A stretch of DNA of 64,000 bases from Trichobilharzia regenti (Eukaryota; Platyhelminthes; Trematoda; Strigeidida; Schistosomatidae): the NCBI GenBank assembly GCA_944472135.2, contig OX235270.1, positions 51,775,267 through 51,839,266 on the forward strand, written 5' to 3'. Numbering within the stretch: position 1 is the stretch's first letter; every line of letters begins with the position of its first letter. Shown here in pieces: positions 1 to 10,384 of this stretch. Position numbers and translations under genes: made by a program. The notes below the pieces were generated by a model. It did not search any database, had not been told where the DNA came from, and saw only the letters and a list, made by a program, of their open reading frames with translations.

Positions 1-261
1 GAAATCCCATACTTACTTCACGACAAAGTAATCTACAATGAACCTGCCACTATCTGTGAACTCTTCAGTGATTGGTTTGCAAACTTTAGTTTAGAAACAC
101 ATATGCCTGGTGAAACCGCTCCCCTTACTATCTCTTCCCTTGAAAGCATTGTGTTCACTAATCAGTTAATAGTACAAGCAATTAAAAGCCTTAAACCTTC
201 CACTAGTACGGGACCGGATGGCCTCGCTTCGATAATTTTCAAAAACAGTGGGTGTGATATA
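1..261 (+). pseudogene. LINE A ORF2, N-terminal RT segment
   Basis: Frame 1 is open from the first base to 261, where the BEL/Pao target duplication begins. It covers the linker between endonuclease and RT and the first RT block, including the T-G-P-D-G motif that opens many LINE RT domains. It matches residues 1-53 of the intact RT frame of LINE B (minus strand, 12,917 down). The N-terminal part of ORF2 lies outside the window. The break is an insertion, not decay: the same frame resumes at 4113. Confidence 0.85.
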
Positions 262-266
262 CCCTT
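262..266. repeat. Target-site duplication CCCTT of BEL/Pao copy 1 (left copy)
   Basis: CCCTT at 262-266 is repeated at 4108-4112 on the other side of the insertion. Removing one copy together with 267-4107 restores the LINE A reading frame found uninterrupted in LINE B. Five-base duplications are typical of BEL/Pao integrases. Confidence 0.9.
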
Positions 267-501
267 TGTCAGCAAAGTCTCATAAACCGTTAATGCCCAG
301 CTCTCGCTACGCTCGGGCCCACGCTGTTCTTAGAAGATTTCTCAGAAACGCTTAGTAACAACGGACGAAAAAACCAAAACACCAATTGTTGACTTGAGTA
401 TTATGTATTGTTACACCAGCATATAAATCATATAAAATCGAGGAAGTTGATTTTGAGCAAACAACCAAGAATTGATCGTTCAATCTTCAACTCCATTGAC
501 A
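267..501 (-). repeat. BEL/Pao copy 1, 3' LTR (internally deleted)
   Basis: It aligns with 3748-4107 at both ends: TGTCAGC, the CTCATAAACCGTTAATGCCC block, and the final TTGATCGTTCAATCTTCAAC block ending ATTGACA. It lacks about 125 bp in the middle, where the right LTR carries the segment around 3,910-4,040. The two LTRs should be identical at insertion, so the deletion came later or during reverse transcription. A short purine-rich GGGGAG (minus strand) directly precedes it and may be the polypurine tract. Confidence 0.88.
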
Positions 502-1118
502 CTCCCCGGCAAAAGAGGGATCCAACCCTTTTTTCCTTCACGACTAATGCACGTTGACTTGGATGCCATTGCGAGAACCTGGGTCACACGGACAGAGCTG
601 AAATGGAAAACAAACAGAAAAGCCAACACACCACAAGCATACCCACAGCACAATCTCACACATCAATGACGACCTGCGCCTCCAGATAGAGACCTCCTCT
701 TGACATCTTGCAACACAGTTTCCACTTGCTAGAATGACTCTTGCAGAATGCAAAGTGACCATGGCAGCACCTCACGATACTCTACGCACATCCTCTTATC
801 TACTCATTACCAATTACCACTGCAATCGCTTGTCACTCATTCTGCCTCAGTTCTAATAGCGGTGACGCATGCGAGCCTCAGTCGTTTACACTCTTTCTCC
901 CCGGCGTGTCGGACCGCAGCTAACAATTGTCTCCGTGTGCATTTCATTCTCAGCAATAGCCTAGCCTCCCCGGCGTATACGACCCATCTGCTGTCCTTAA
1001 CATCAATCAATTCATTCATGGATGTAGAAGACTCGAAACAACTTCAGAAATAATCACGACGAAAATTTTAACAAAATTATGCAATAACAACAAGACACGA
1101 AAACAACAAGTAAACACA

Positions 1119-1655
1119 ATGAATCCAAAAACACCAATTGATATGACACACCACACGTATATACAAATTGTACAAACAACCTCGCGATCATGTCTTGGTG
1201 GAATTCCTTTGAAGAATTGCAGGACTTACACCAGTACGCCTACAACCCTTCACAGGTTGACGATTGTAAGTTGTGGAATGTCCAGACACAAACAAGATTA
1301 ACCAACAATTACATCAATTGGAACTCACACAACTATTTAACACAAACATATGTACAATCAACACATCAAATGTTGTGGATTCTGACACGACAAACTACCC
1401 TTGAAGAACCGTAGGACTTACAGCAGTACGCCTACATTCCTTCTCAGGTTGATGATCCAAGTGGAAGTCATCCGGACACAAACAGAATTACCAACAGCTA
1501 GATGATAAATGATATCAATTCAGTATATACAATATGAACATATGTACAAAATCACACACCAAGCACATTGGACTGCTCATTGATGCGCTACCCTTTGAAG
1601 AACTGTAGGACTTACAGCAGTACGCCTACAACCCTTCTCAGGTTGACGCCCTAGG
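1119..1655. repeat. Three diverged ~195-bp tandem repeats in the 3' region of BEL/Pao copy 1
   Basis: A conserved block (GGACTTACA, then CAGTACGCCTACA, then TCAGGTTGA) recurs near 1,220, 1,410 and 1,605, with spacing of about 195 bp. Each repeat also holds a weaker copy of a CAATTGATATGACACACC- or ATATGTACAA-type segment upstream of the block. The third unit overlaps the gag stop codon. The repeats are non-coding in the gag frame. Function is unknown. Confidence 0.75.
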
Positions 1656-3671
1656 TTGGAAAATCGTCGCAGAGTTCATTTGCTAACTTCCTTCTATCAG
1701 CTATATCCTCAAATCTGAACGGCAACACGCTCATGTCATTGTATCGTAGAATATAGATGACCAACAAACACACGACATATCTCATCAACCAAGTATAGAA
1801 ACAGAGTAATTTACACCAAAGATAATAACATTCAAATAGTAACTTGAAACTAGAAATGCCTTTATTCATGCAAGTCAATTTAACAATAACTCTCTCCTTT
1901 ACACTTGGCTTATCCACACTAAACTGACCATTGATATTCGTCCTTTCAAACGAACTGATACTACCATAGTCATTGCAGAAGATACTTGAGTTGATGGGCA
2001 TCTGTTTCATTGTGGATGAAAACACCAACGATGACTGAGTGACACAAGGTGATGAACTTAGCGGTGGATCAGAAGCTGTTCTTTTTCGGCTTTCAGATAG
2101 TTGTCCAACTGCAAGATTACCACCACTGCTGTCTTTCACTACTAGTTCGGGTTTAGCACTATCATCTGATGATAGGTGGGCTACACGCTGATCAATTACA
2201 CTGACTGTCTCACAAGTATGCACACCTTCTGGAACTGCATCTGCGTTCAATTCTACTTCACGTTGTAGTTGTACAGAACCTTTATTTAACTTAGCAGTAG
2301 TAGGCATATCCCTCATCTCATAATGATCAACCAAAGACAAATCTGCACTATCATGATCATTACCACAAATATTCAATTTACCGTCAAGTTCATCATTTTC
2401 AAACTCTTTAATAACAGAAGTAGACAATTTTGGTTCCTCCTCAAAAGTCATTAAAGGTTTTATATCTTCACTCTGACTAGATATACTTTGTAAACTTGTG
2501 GAGTCAGAACTCCACTCTGAAGCAGTAACTCTATTCTGTGACACTCTATTCAACAACGGCTTACCAGTTGCAACTACAGACTTTTTCACAACACCGTTAT
2601 CGTCACACAATTCGGAGTCAGACCTGGAGTTTACATTTAGCTTATCACTGAACTTGCTCACCGGTTCACAGTTCACTTCTGTATGCACCTCTTGCACACG
2701 TGTCAAACACAACCGTGTTTGTCTTGCATCTTGTAACTTATCTGTTGAGGATGTACTACGAAACCTGTTACACTCACTAGGTCTATATGCATTACTAGAC
2801 ATCATGGAGCCTTCTCGATATCCACCTCTCTGAGGCTTATTCGTCATCAATGAGTGCATTTTACCCTCAGACTGCTCTATTCTAGGGGTGAGATCTAATA
2901 GACTGGCGAACTTGCTCATAGATTGATTGACACTATTATTTACCAGTTTCAGGATATCATCAAACTTTGGCTCGATACCCTCATCCTCCATACGGGAGCT
3001 TATCTTCACCCACTTCCTTTGCAGTCGAGTAGGTAGACGTCTTGCTATTACTTCTAGTATAAAACTCGAGTTGAGGTCACTCATTCGATTCATCGAAATC
3101 ATTCCATTCTTGTAAATTAGCAAATTATCTAAAAACTCAGTGAGTGCCTGGGAGTCATCCTGTAACTGACCACCATTACCCTCAACAGCCTCGAATAATT
3201 TCCCTGCAATCATCGAAGGTCTTCCAAACCTTTGACGTAATATGCTCATAGCCTCGCAGTAGCCCTTTTTTGGCTTCATAAACTTACAGCACTGTATAGC
3301 TCTTGCAGCATCTCCAGTGCAATATCTCATCAAATACATTAACTTCAATTCATCACTTAATAAAAACTATTCAGCATGATCTCAAACTCCTTTACAAATT
3401 GTAAATAATCAGCCGGGTTTCCATCAAAACACCGTGGTTCAAATTTAGGGAGTTTGATGTTCCTATTATCCCTGAACGGCGAAACAGTAACATCAACCAT
3501 GTCATGCTTAACATCAGACACATCGTTACAATTAACAGACAAGTCACCATGACTTACTTTCCTGTTTGCATCCAAGACACTCTGTCCCTTCTTTGACCCA
3601 GGCATTGTTGAACTTGACCCAATTCCAAAAAGTTCCAGATATTGCTTGTTCAAAGAGGACTTGACCGGCAC
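1651..3671 (-). pseudogene. BEL/Pao copy 1 gag (DUF1759-type), frameshifted
   Basis: Two minus-strand frames, 3671-3357 (104 aa) and 3348-1651 (565 aa), form one gag broken by a single missing base near 3,365. The relative at 23,820-23,850 has one extra C there and reads straight through. Around the join lies the domain typical of BEL/Pao gags, with L-P-K-F-E, F-D-G-N, a hydrophobic L-M-Y-L-M-R segment and a C-T-G-D-A-A-R-A-I motif. The middle is a long Ser/Asp/Glu-rich stretch with no CCHC knuckles that I can see. The last ~90 residues include a strongly hydrophobic stretch (roughly residues 500-535 of the long frame). It could be a chance reading into the 3' region or a membrane segment. 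No pol follows. Confidence 0.75.
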
Positions 3672-3747
3672 CAGGAAAATGAACGGCGACTATCCAAACT
3701 TTCACCAACTGTTTGAATCCGCCAGATCTGTTTCCATCGTCAGAAAC

Positions 3748-4107
3748 TGTCAGCCACGTCTCATAAACCGTTAATGCCCAGCTCTCGCTACGCTCGGGCC
3801 CACGCTGTTCCTTGAAGTTTCCAGAAACGCTTAGTAACAACGGACGAAAAAACCAAAACACCAATCTGTTGCTTGAGTATTATGTATTGTTACACCAGCA
3901 TATAAAAAATCACTAAGCAAACTAAGGTCTGTAAACAAATATTACAATAATAAATCGTTATATTACTTCTGACGATTTTTCACTCTTCTTTCTGAACAGC
4001 GACCGATGAGACGATGACTGTCGTATTGATGCCTCCGCGAAAATCGAGGAAGTTGATTTTGAGCAAACAACCAAGAATTGATCGTTCAATCTTCAACTCC
4101 ATTGACA
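3748..4107 (-). repeat. BEL/Pao copy 1, 5' LTR (full length, 360 bp)
   Basis: It begins TGTCAGCCACG and ends CCATTGACA on the plus strand, and is bordered on the right by the CCCTT duplication. It is longer than its partner at 267-501 and matches the 355-bp LTR at 24,208-24,562 along its whole length, so this is the complete form. Transcription of the element would start in this LTR and run leftwards. Confidence 0.88.
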
Positions 4108-4112
4108 CCCTT
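4108..4112. repeat. Target-site duplication CCCTT (right copy)
   Basis: The right-hand partner of the duplication at 262-266. LINE A coding sequence resumes directly after it. Confidence 0.9.
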
Positions 4113-5583
4113 GTTACTTCTTAAATTCTTCTCAATATCTATGGACACTGGCACTTACCCTAGTGAGTGGAAAACTAGCTTCATAATTCCACATTACAAA
4201 TCTGGTGATAGGGCAAACGTCCGCAATTACAGACCCATAAATATAACCCCAGTTATCTCATGAATCATGGAGAAAGTTGTAAAGGATCAATTGTCAGACT
4301 ACCTAATTAGGGAGGATCTTGTTACAAGGTCTCAACACGGATTTCTCAAAAATAGATCCTGCGTTACTTGCCACTTCGACTTTTTCAACTGCATCACTAG
4401 TAATCGCGAAGCACGTAAGCTAGTCGTTGTTCTATACTTCGATATATCTAGGGCATTTGACATGGTATCTCACAGTATTCTCTTTGAGAAGCTGTACTCT
4501 TGTGGAATTCGCAACCCATTACTGAACTGGTTAAAATCATTTCTAAGCAACAGGGTACAAATAACCAAAGTTGGATCTGTATTGTCTCACCCTAGGCAGA
4601 TCTCAAGTGGGGTTGTGCAAGGTAGTGTCCTAGGTCCACTTTTATTCACAGTTTACATTAACAGCATTTGCAAGTGCTTCACCTCAGGTAAACCATTCCT
4701 ATATGCTGACGACCTCAAAGTCGTCTACTCCTGCTACACTCATGAATTAAGCGATATGGTTACTAAAATACATCTTGAACTAAGTAGCCTTGCAACGTGG
4801 TGTGCTGAATCCTGCCTAAATTTTAACATTGACAAATGCGGCTGGATTTGTATCGGCAACAGTAAGCTTGATCTAAACCTTGAAATAAATGGGCGTAAAC
4901 TAGCTAAGCTCAACTCAGTCGTAGATCTCGGTATTAGATACTCTAGTAACCTAACGTTCGCTGAACAGACTGATTATGCCAGACGTAAAACGCGAAGGTT
5001 GATAGGATGCATAACACGCAATTTCGTTTGTTGCGAAACTAGGGTTTTATTATACAAAGTATGTGTCCGACCTATCTTAGAATACTGCACGTTTATTCTT
5101 AGCGGACTAAGACAAAATGACAAGCTTAAATTAGAGGGAGTGCAACGGCAGTTTACCTCAAGAACTCTTGGTTTAGAAAGTAGTCTGGAATACCATGAGA
5201 GATGCGTAAGACTAAGATTAGAACCCCTCTGGAAAAGACGCCTTAAGCTAAACCTAATCTTTTACTATAAGCTAACTAATCTTCTCTTGCATTCCTCCGA
5301 GCCAATAACTAAACCTACCGCTGTCGTCAGTTACAATCTTAGAAATCATCACAACCTAGCTGCTATGGAGCACTGTCAGACTTACGTGCGGTACAACTTC
5401 TTCTTAAATAAGTTTTCAGTCATTTGGAATAGACTACCAGCTAATGTGCGCGATGCAAACACACTTCCAGTGTTCATCTCCTCAGTCACCAGACTGCTCA
5501 AAGATGACAATGCACTTTTCCGCCTGAATCTTACACCTTCTTTTTCACCCTTCATAGATATTTTAAGTTCTTTAAACGTGTAG
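4113..5583 (+). pseudogene. LINE A ORF2, reverse transcriptase domain (one nonsense codon)
   Basis: The RT frame resumes after the LTR insertion. It is open apart from TGA at 4261-4263, where LINE B has CGA (Arg), a CpG-type transition. Counting from the Met at 4267, the RT motifs are Q-H-G-F at residues 23-26, Y-F-D-I-S-R-A-F-D at 57-65 with the first catalytic Asp, Q-G-S-V-L-G-P at about 118-124, and the catalytic Y-A-D-D at 146-149. The C-terminal half has the usual LINE thumb and Cys/Trp-containing region and ends at 5583. No RNase H domain follows. It differs from the LINE B translation at only a handful of residues, so both are recent copies of one family. Confidence 0.9.
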
Positions 5584-6154
5584 TTACAATAAACTACAAT
5601 TATAAATTTTAATATTATTGGAACTAGATAATTAACATTTCTACACAGGACAGTAATAATATTAGTTTACACATAATATAAAAGTTAGCATAACGGGACT
5701 AGCTAGTTTGTGTACCAAAATAACCACAGTTACGAAACAGAATATATATGTATATATTTATTAATCACTCCTTAAGGACTCCCGTTGCTTTCTTTTGCGT
5801 TGCTGTTGCTTGTCTTCTTTTTTTCTCTCACCATTTCAGCTTCCATTTGACTTTTTGAATGAGAATGAATAATGTGGATATTTGACCATTTACAATGACA
5901 AATGATCTGCAAACATTATTGGTCCAGTATCTTTCAGTTGCCTGGTTAATAACGAATTAACTTTCTCCACGACGCAACCTGGATTACATTTGTGGAATAT
6001 ACTCTTACACCAATGGAAAAGTATCAATTTGTAATACAACTTCACGATTGTAGCTTATAACATAACTGATCGTATGTGTAAGAATAGCTTCCTTATTACC
6101 CAATTTGGATATAAATCAAATCAAAAATAAGATTCGGATTTGTACACACCCAGG

Positions 6155-6419
6155 TTATATTGAGGAATTACTTCAAGCTTTATTTTTTCCCAAGTATTTT
6201 TAATCCATCCAAAACTTACTTGGGTTTTTTTGTTAATGCGAGGACAATATTCCTATATTTCATGATGTGCTCCATTGAATGACTTGTTATATTGTGGAAT
6301 AACTTCAAGCTTTATTTTTTCCCAAGTATTTTTAATCCATCCAAAACTTACTTGGGTTTTTTTTGTTAATGCGAAGTTAATATTCCTATATTTCATGACG
6401 TGCTCCATTGAATGACTGG
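6155..6419 (+). repeat. Two tandem 132-bp repeats with hairpins in the LINE A 3' UTR
   Basis: The segment at 6155-6286 repeats at 6287-6419 with a few substitutions. Each unit holds a perfect 8-bp stem, CCCAAGTA/TACTTGGG (6189-6196 with 6217-6224; 6321-6328 with 6349-6356), around a 20-nt loop, followed by a T-run. The same doublet is in LINE B at 10,452-10,716, so it belongs to the family. A structured 3' UTR is a plausible recognition site for the element's own RT; that role is inferred. Confidence 0.8.
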
Positions 6420-6526
6420 TTATCATATTGTTCCCACAGACCTAAGACAAAAACGCCAGCAACCATGTAACTTAACCATAAACCAAATTTATGAAATATA
6501 TTCCAAATCACACAAAGGTGTATAAT

Positions 6527-7399
6527 CAAACCGTGCTGTGCTTCGTGAAGAAGGTTAGTCCCATCGAAGAATTTTCTCATGTGGTCGTCAATGAGACTTT
6601 TCAATATTTTCGAAATCACTGGAAGTAGAGCAACTGGTCTGTAACTAGTCGCATTCTGCCGGTCACCACCCTTGAAGATAGGGGATAGGATTGCTCGTTT
6701 CCATTCACATGGAAGTTTCCCCGCATCAAGGGAGTGTTGGAACAGATCACTTAGGGGTTGGCAGAGACTTTCTGAACACTGCTTCAGGACAGATGGTCTG
6801 ATGTCATCACAACCTGAAGACTTTCCCGAAGCCAACCTTCCCAATTTTGCAAGCACCATAGCCGGAGTAATTTGAAATGTACCCAGCAGGTTTCCGCGCG
6901 TTGGTTTTGCGATGTAATCTTAATGTTCTGCGAGGGTAATATCCTCGTTACTGTTTAGTTGCCTGTGAAAGGCTAGGCTGAATGTCTCTGCCATTTCAAG
7001 ACCAGTAAGAGATTTCCCATTAGAACCCACTAGATTGCATGCTCCCTGGTTGGTCGGTTTTCTTTCGGACATAAACCTGTATAGGGTTTTGGGGTTCACG
7101 AGAAGCTTATTGGCGAGGTTTCCCTGAAATGTCCTTCTATCGCTCCGGACTCGTATGTTACATCGATTCCTGAGTTCAAGGTACACTTCAAGTTCGGGTT
7201 GACTCTTCGATCGTCGCCACGCAAACCAGGCTTTTCGCTTCGCCTGCAGAAGGCATTGTGCCCCCCTTTTTAGCCATGATCGTTGCTTCCTAGCTTTTGG
7301 GGTGACTAAAGGAACAGTGTCTGAGATCGCCTGGTGAATGATCTCCTTTACCACTCTCCAGTGATCTTCTACTGTTAGCTCTGTCCATTTTTGGGCCAA
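6527..7399 (-). pseudogene. LINE D ORF2, linker and N-terminal RT
   Basis: Minus-strand frame 7399-6527 is broken by one in-frame stop at 6922-6920; the downstream segment is in the same frame. The first 160 residues are the basic linker between endonuclease and RT, rich in Arg/Lys/Trp. After the stop come S-G-C-D-D-I (the counterpart of the G-P-D-G block), an S-Y-R-P-V-A motif, and finally H-E-A-Q-H-G. The catalytic palm motifs are missing because LINE A interrupts the element there. A frameshift near 7,395 separates this part from the endonuclease frame. Confidence 0.75.
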
Positions 7400-8120
7400 T
7401 TCGCTTCAGGCAGAAGTCTTCGCATTTTGGTGTAATTGGCTTTGTTATAACACAGATAGGGCTGTGTATTGTCCCACTGTAAGCACTCGCGGAGGCCTAT
7501 GTCGAATACTATGACCGCGTGGTCACTACTACCTATGGGAGTCGTGATCTGAACGTTTTCCACTAGTATCTGGTCACTAGTGAGCACATAATCCAGTCTA
7601 GAAGACTTCCCATCTGGGCCCCATCTAGTATCCATCTTGATATTTTCAGTGAATCCAGCCTTCCTGATGGTATGCAGCAGATTTCGATCAAATCTATCGT
7701 GGGAGAATCCCGACACCAAGTTAAGAGATGGGGCATCGGAGTCGCCAGCTATGACAATTTGATCATAACCCATGTCTTGAGTTGCTGAGATTGTACTTAG
7801 CAGTGCCTGTTTGTGGTCTTCTCCACATGAAGGTGATCGATAAATGCTGCCCACTAGATATTCGCAGTGCGCAACGGTGAAGTGGCACCATATGGAGTCA
7901 GGGGGCTCCGTGAGGGGAGGGTCCATCGCGTGAACACATCTGAGCTGTTTGTCGACGTATATGGCGACTCCACCTCCTGCTTTCAGGTCCCTATCTCGTC
8001 TGACTAGGACCGTGTCATTTATACTGACTTCGCTATCTGCCACCGTAGGGGTTAGCCAGGTTTACGTCAGTATTATGATTTTGGAGTTCAGTTGTGATTG
8101 TAGGTGTCTAAGTTCAGCTA
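7375..8120 (-). pseudogene. LINE D ORF2, apurinic-type endonuclease domain
   Basis: The open frame 8043-7375 (222 aa) has the order expected of a LINE endonuclease: G-G-G-V-A-I-Y near residue 23, an I-Y-R-S-P block, I-V-I-A-G-D, a D-Y-V-L block and S-S-D-H-A-V near the end. The preceding codons (about 8,050-8,070) read L-T-stop-T-W-L, so the catalytic Glu of the family's T-E-T-W motif has become TAA. The G-D-F-N motif is G-D-S-D here. The domain would have nicked target DNA to prime reverse transcription; this copy is inactive. Confidence 0.75.
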
Positions 8121-8233
8121 TTTTGCCTCTTAGCCCTCTCACATTACTATACAGGCAACTGGTAGTCAGTCTCACCACTTCCCCGTATTGGGGTGTAGTT
8201 GACTTGATATTGGCTATCAGTTGAGGAGTTATC

Positions 8234-8938
8234 CTACGAACTAGTTGGCCGATTCCCCAGGAACCGGCCTGTTGGCGTTTTTTCTTCTAGTTCAGTCGGA
8301 GCACTCTGATGACACTGGCTATCATCGTCCGTGCTGCACCGCTGTACTGTGACTAGGGGTTGAGGATTTTTTTTAACTACGCTTTGTTCTCTCCTTTGAG
8401 TGCGAGGCCTGCTCTCGCAGCAGCGCATGTGTTTGCTGACCTTGTCCTTGGTCTCGTACCATCTATGGAGAGCGTTAGTCAACTGGTTTTGGGAGCTGAA
8501 CTTGACAGCTAACAGACGTGGCGTGTTAATTGACATAAGATGAGTGGGTCGAGGCAGTCTATAAATAGAGACAGCCCCTGAACTCCCCAGGGCCATCTGG
8601 GATGCCAACCATCTCCATTGTTGTACATCATGACAATGCTTTCCGCAGGCGTTCCCAGTTACCAGTTCGGGAATGCCATGCACAACCATGGAGGCAGAAG
8701 GAATGAGCACTGGCGACTCCCTCGCCATCTGTCCTTCCTTCCAAGGCCTGTCTGGCTTAACACGTATATTGCAGGCCCTTCCTGAGAAAGGACTTGAGAA
8801 GCCAGTAACACTTTTTCAACATCCTCGGTAGAGCCCAATGTTACCCCCAGTGGGGATGGTTTGCCCTCAGGTGCAGCAGTGCATCCATACATATTGGACG
8901 CGCGCGATTCTGATCGGACGTTACAATCTCTCCCCATA
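8234..8938 (-). pseudogene. LINE D ORF1, C-terminal part
   Basis: Two overlapping minus-strand frames, 8937-8659 and 8728-8234, join by a frameshift near 8,700. A V-T-L-G-S-T-E-D-V block suggests an RNA-binding-like fold common in CR1-group ORF1 proteins. The C-terminal part is low complexity with several Cys. It continues the ORF1 that begins with a PHD-type finger at 23,034 on the other side of LINE C. The function would be nucleic-acid binding or chaperone in the element RNP; this is inferred from position. Confidence 0.55.
8935..8938. repeat. Candidate target duplication CATA flanking LINE C (left)
   Basis: CATA at 8935-8938 is matched by CATA at 22,002-22,005, immediately after the ATTATTAT tail of LINE C. 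Four bases could match by chance. The support is that LINE D sequence lies outside both ends and its ORF1 continues across. Confidence 0.45.
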
Positions 8939-9383
8939 ACGTGGATATATTTTTGTCGATTTCTGGAATATTGTAGTGGATATTATACCACTGCTCAACT
9001 ATAACTTATATTGGCTGCTACTCTAGCTTCCAATTCTGCAGATATATCACCGCCAGTTATCAAGTTTGGATCCACTCTTTCGCAGGGCTCATCCTCCTTA
9101 TTGTGACTTTAGAACAACGTCGCAGAAAAGAAAACTGTAGAGAAGTTCATCATTTTTTGGTTTACATACCAGGATCAATTTGCAGGATAATTGGTTTCTA
9201 TATACTCTGTATTTTACTTTTTAGTACTTTGTAAATTTTTTGTTTATTTATAAGCAATAAAACTCCATACGGTATCCATAGTAGTACTTAATCTGTATAT
9301 CCACTCGATATACTATTTTTCCATATACCCGTTTTGGATTTAGCTCGGCTTTAACTTTAAACCATATTGATTAGTTTTCAGCA
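8939..9383 (+). other. LINE C 5' UTR and presumptive internal promoter region
   Basis: About 445 bp of non-coding sequence between the LINE D junction and the ORF1 start codon. LINEs carry their promoter in this region, but I see no motif I can name. It is AT-rich near the start codon. Confidence 0.5.
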
Positions 9384-10123
9384 ATGGCACAACGTAATAA
9401 ACGAGTACTTTCCATACGTAAGAATAGTTTGGGTCACTCAGCTAAGAAGATACGTACATCACTGTGCGTTCCGCGTAGCCTCAACAATGTCCCCGAAGTC
9501 ATTGTTCCCGACTTGTTGTCAGAGGTATATGCAACTGCTGAACAAAATAAGTTGGACCTTATATCTCTAGGAAACTCTGTGAAGGAATTAAATGAGAATA
9601 TAAACACCATTAAGCCACTACTGCTTCTTTGTAACCCAACTCATGATGCTAATCCGGAAAGTCTGCTGAAATCTGAGCGTATGTTAGACTTTATAGCCAG
9701 TGAAGTTACTAAACGAATCATGTCCTCGTACAACGTTCTCGCTTACAATCTGCCTGATCGGACGCCTCTGGACAAAATCAAAGTGACATGTCTCCAAGCG
9801 TGTGGCATGCCATCAGCGAATTGCCACCTTATCAGACTCAGGAAAAAATCAGGAAAGTATACTTGCCCTGCGCTGTTTAAATTCAGTAGTCCTAATGATG
9901 CTAGGAAATTTCAGTCGTCAAATAAGTTAATTAGTTCATCCACACCTTATGGTAATATTAAACTTGCCCATAACCTAACGCCCTGTCAAAGACGTAGCCG
10001 CGCAAGTGTACCAAGTGTCGCAAAAACTTACGTAACAGCAGAATGTCCTATAGAAGACTCTGTCGCCTTAAACTTGAGTAAACCTAACGGTACAGACATA
10101 CATGAAATACTCTTAAATAATAA
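9384..10123 (+). pseudogene. LINE C ORF1, N-terminal part (interrupted by LINE B)
   Basis: It starts at ATG 9384 and is open into LINE B at 10,124. The first ~90 residues are basic and then helical, with heptad-like Leu/Ile spacing suggestive of a coiled coil. A conserved block with R-I-M-S-S-Y-N and then R-L-R-K-K-S-G matches the ORF1 of LINE B. The frame continues at 14,403 after LINE B and its 98-bp target duplication. Joined, ORF1 would be about 545 residues. It is presumed to bind element RNA. Confidence 0.8.
10026..10123. repeat. 98-bp target-site duplication of LINE B (left copy)
   Basis: 10,026-10,123 and 14,403-14,500 are the same 98 bp of LINE C ORF1 with two substitutions (near 10,055 and 10,089). 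They lie directly against the two ends of LINE B. Collapsing one copy restores the LINE C reading frame. The length is unusual for a LINE. Confidence 0.88.
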
Positions 10124-10374
10124 TAATAATAGTATATTCTCATTTTGTACATGAGAGACGCCAGTTTACAGGCATCATCAATATGATAAATTACATATAC
10201 GATTAGCAATCATAATTAATAATAATGTTTTAATAAAGTACACATTTTTTCCTACTTGTGTAGGACACACCAAATATACAGGCATGGATAAGCATTAATT
10301 AAATTTCATAAATTCGGTTTATGGTTAAGTTACATGGTTGCTGGCGTTTTTGTTTTAATAATAATTATAATAAT

Positions 10375-10384
10375 GTATATTCTC
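10375..10384 (-). repeat. Internal second copy of the LINE 3'-terminal motif in LINE B
   Basis: On the minus strand GAGAATATAC (10,384-10,375) is followed by an ATT-rich tail, preceded by ~50 bp closely resembling the last 50 bp of LINE C. LINE A lacks this ~75-bp block at the same place. LINE B therefore carries two successive 3'-end-like segments, as if one 3' end had been inserted or copied into the 3' UTR. Confidence 0.6.

Larger units (their letters stand above)
267..4107 (-). mobile_element. BEL/Pao-like LTR retrotransposon copy 1, gag-only (non-autonomous), complete with both LTRs
   Basis: A 3,841-bp insertion bounded by LTRs that start TGTCAG and end TTGACA on the plus strand (TG...CA on either strand) and by a perfect 5-bp duplication, CCCTT. 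The internal reading frames run leftwards, so the right LTR is the 5' LTR. The internal region holds a gag-like gene (3671 to 1651) and then a 1.15-kb region containing three diverged ~195-bp tandem repeats. I see no protease, RT, RNase H or integrase, so it must have relied on a partner. The gag resembles the DUF1759-type domain of BEL/Pao gags, the group to which Sinbad of S. mansoni belongs. A second relative is at 23,446-24,562. Confidence 0.85.
1..6526 (+). mobile_element. LINE A: CR1/Jockey-group non-LTR retrotransposon, 5' part outside window, interrupted by a BEL/Pao insertion
   Basis: A non-LTR retrotransposon reading rightwards. Its ORF2 is open from base 1, is broken at 267-4107 by an LTR element, and resumes to a stop at 5583. 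A roughly 940-bp 3' UTR follows, containing two tandem 132-bp repeats. The same element lies in inverse orientation at 10,124-14,402 (LINE B), and the two match closely through the RT and the 3' UTR, which fixes the extent. The right boundary near 6526 is where a minus-strand RT reading frame of another LINE (LINE D) resumes, so LINE A appears inserted into LINE D. Clade assignment rests on the RT motifs and two-ORF architecture seen in the relatives here; the exact family name is not certain. Confidence 0.85.
6527..8938 (-). mobile_element. LINE D, 3'-ward segment (end of ORF1, endonuclease, start of RT)
   Basis: The minus-strand coding remnants run from an ORF1 C-terminal part at 8.9 kb through an apurinic-type endonuclease to the first RT blocks, then stop abruptly at about 6527 after the H-E-A-Q-H-G motif, where LINE A begins. 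At the other end, 8938, the reading frame is interrupted by LINE C. The 5' part of the same element, with a PHD-type finger, is at 22,002-23,445. The rest of the RT and the 3' end must lie to the left of the window. Confidence 0.75.

Noticed and set aside
1119..1655. CRISPR-like array
   Set aside because: Three diverged ~195-bp tandem units in the 3' region of an LTR element in a eukaryotic sequence. No short identical repeats with unique spacers.
2498..2833. Plus-strand open frame of 111 codons
   Set aside because: Antisense to the BEL/Pao gag frame; composition follows from the gag sequence.
4001..4050. Possible ribozyme core in the BEL/Pao LTR (GATGAGAC ... GCGAAA)
   Set aside because: The required CTGATGA is not present (CCGATGA here, CCAATGA in copy 2) and the intervening stem is not conserved between the two LTRs.
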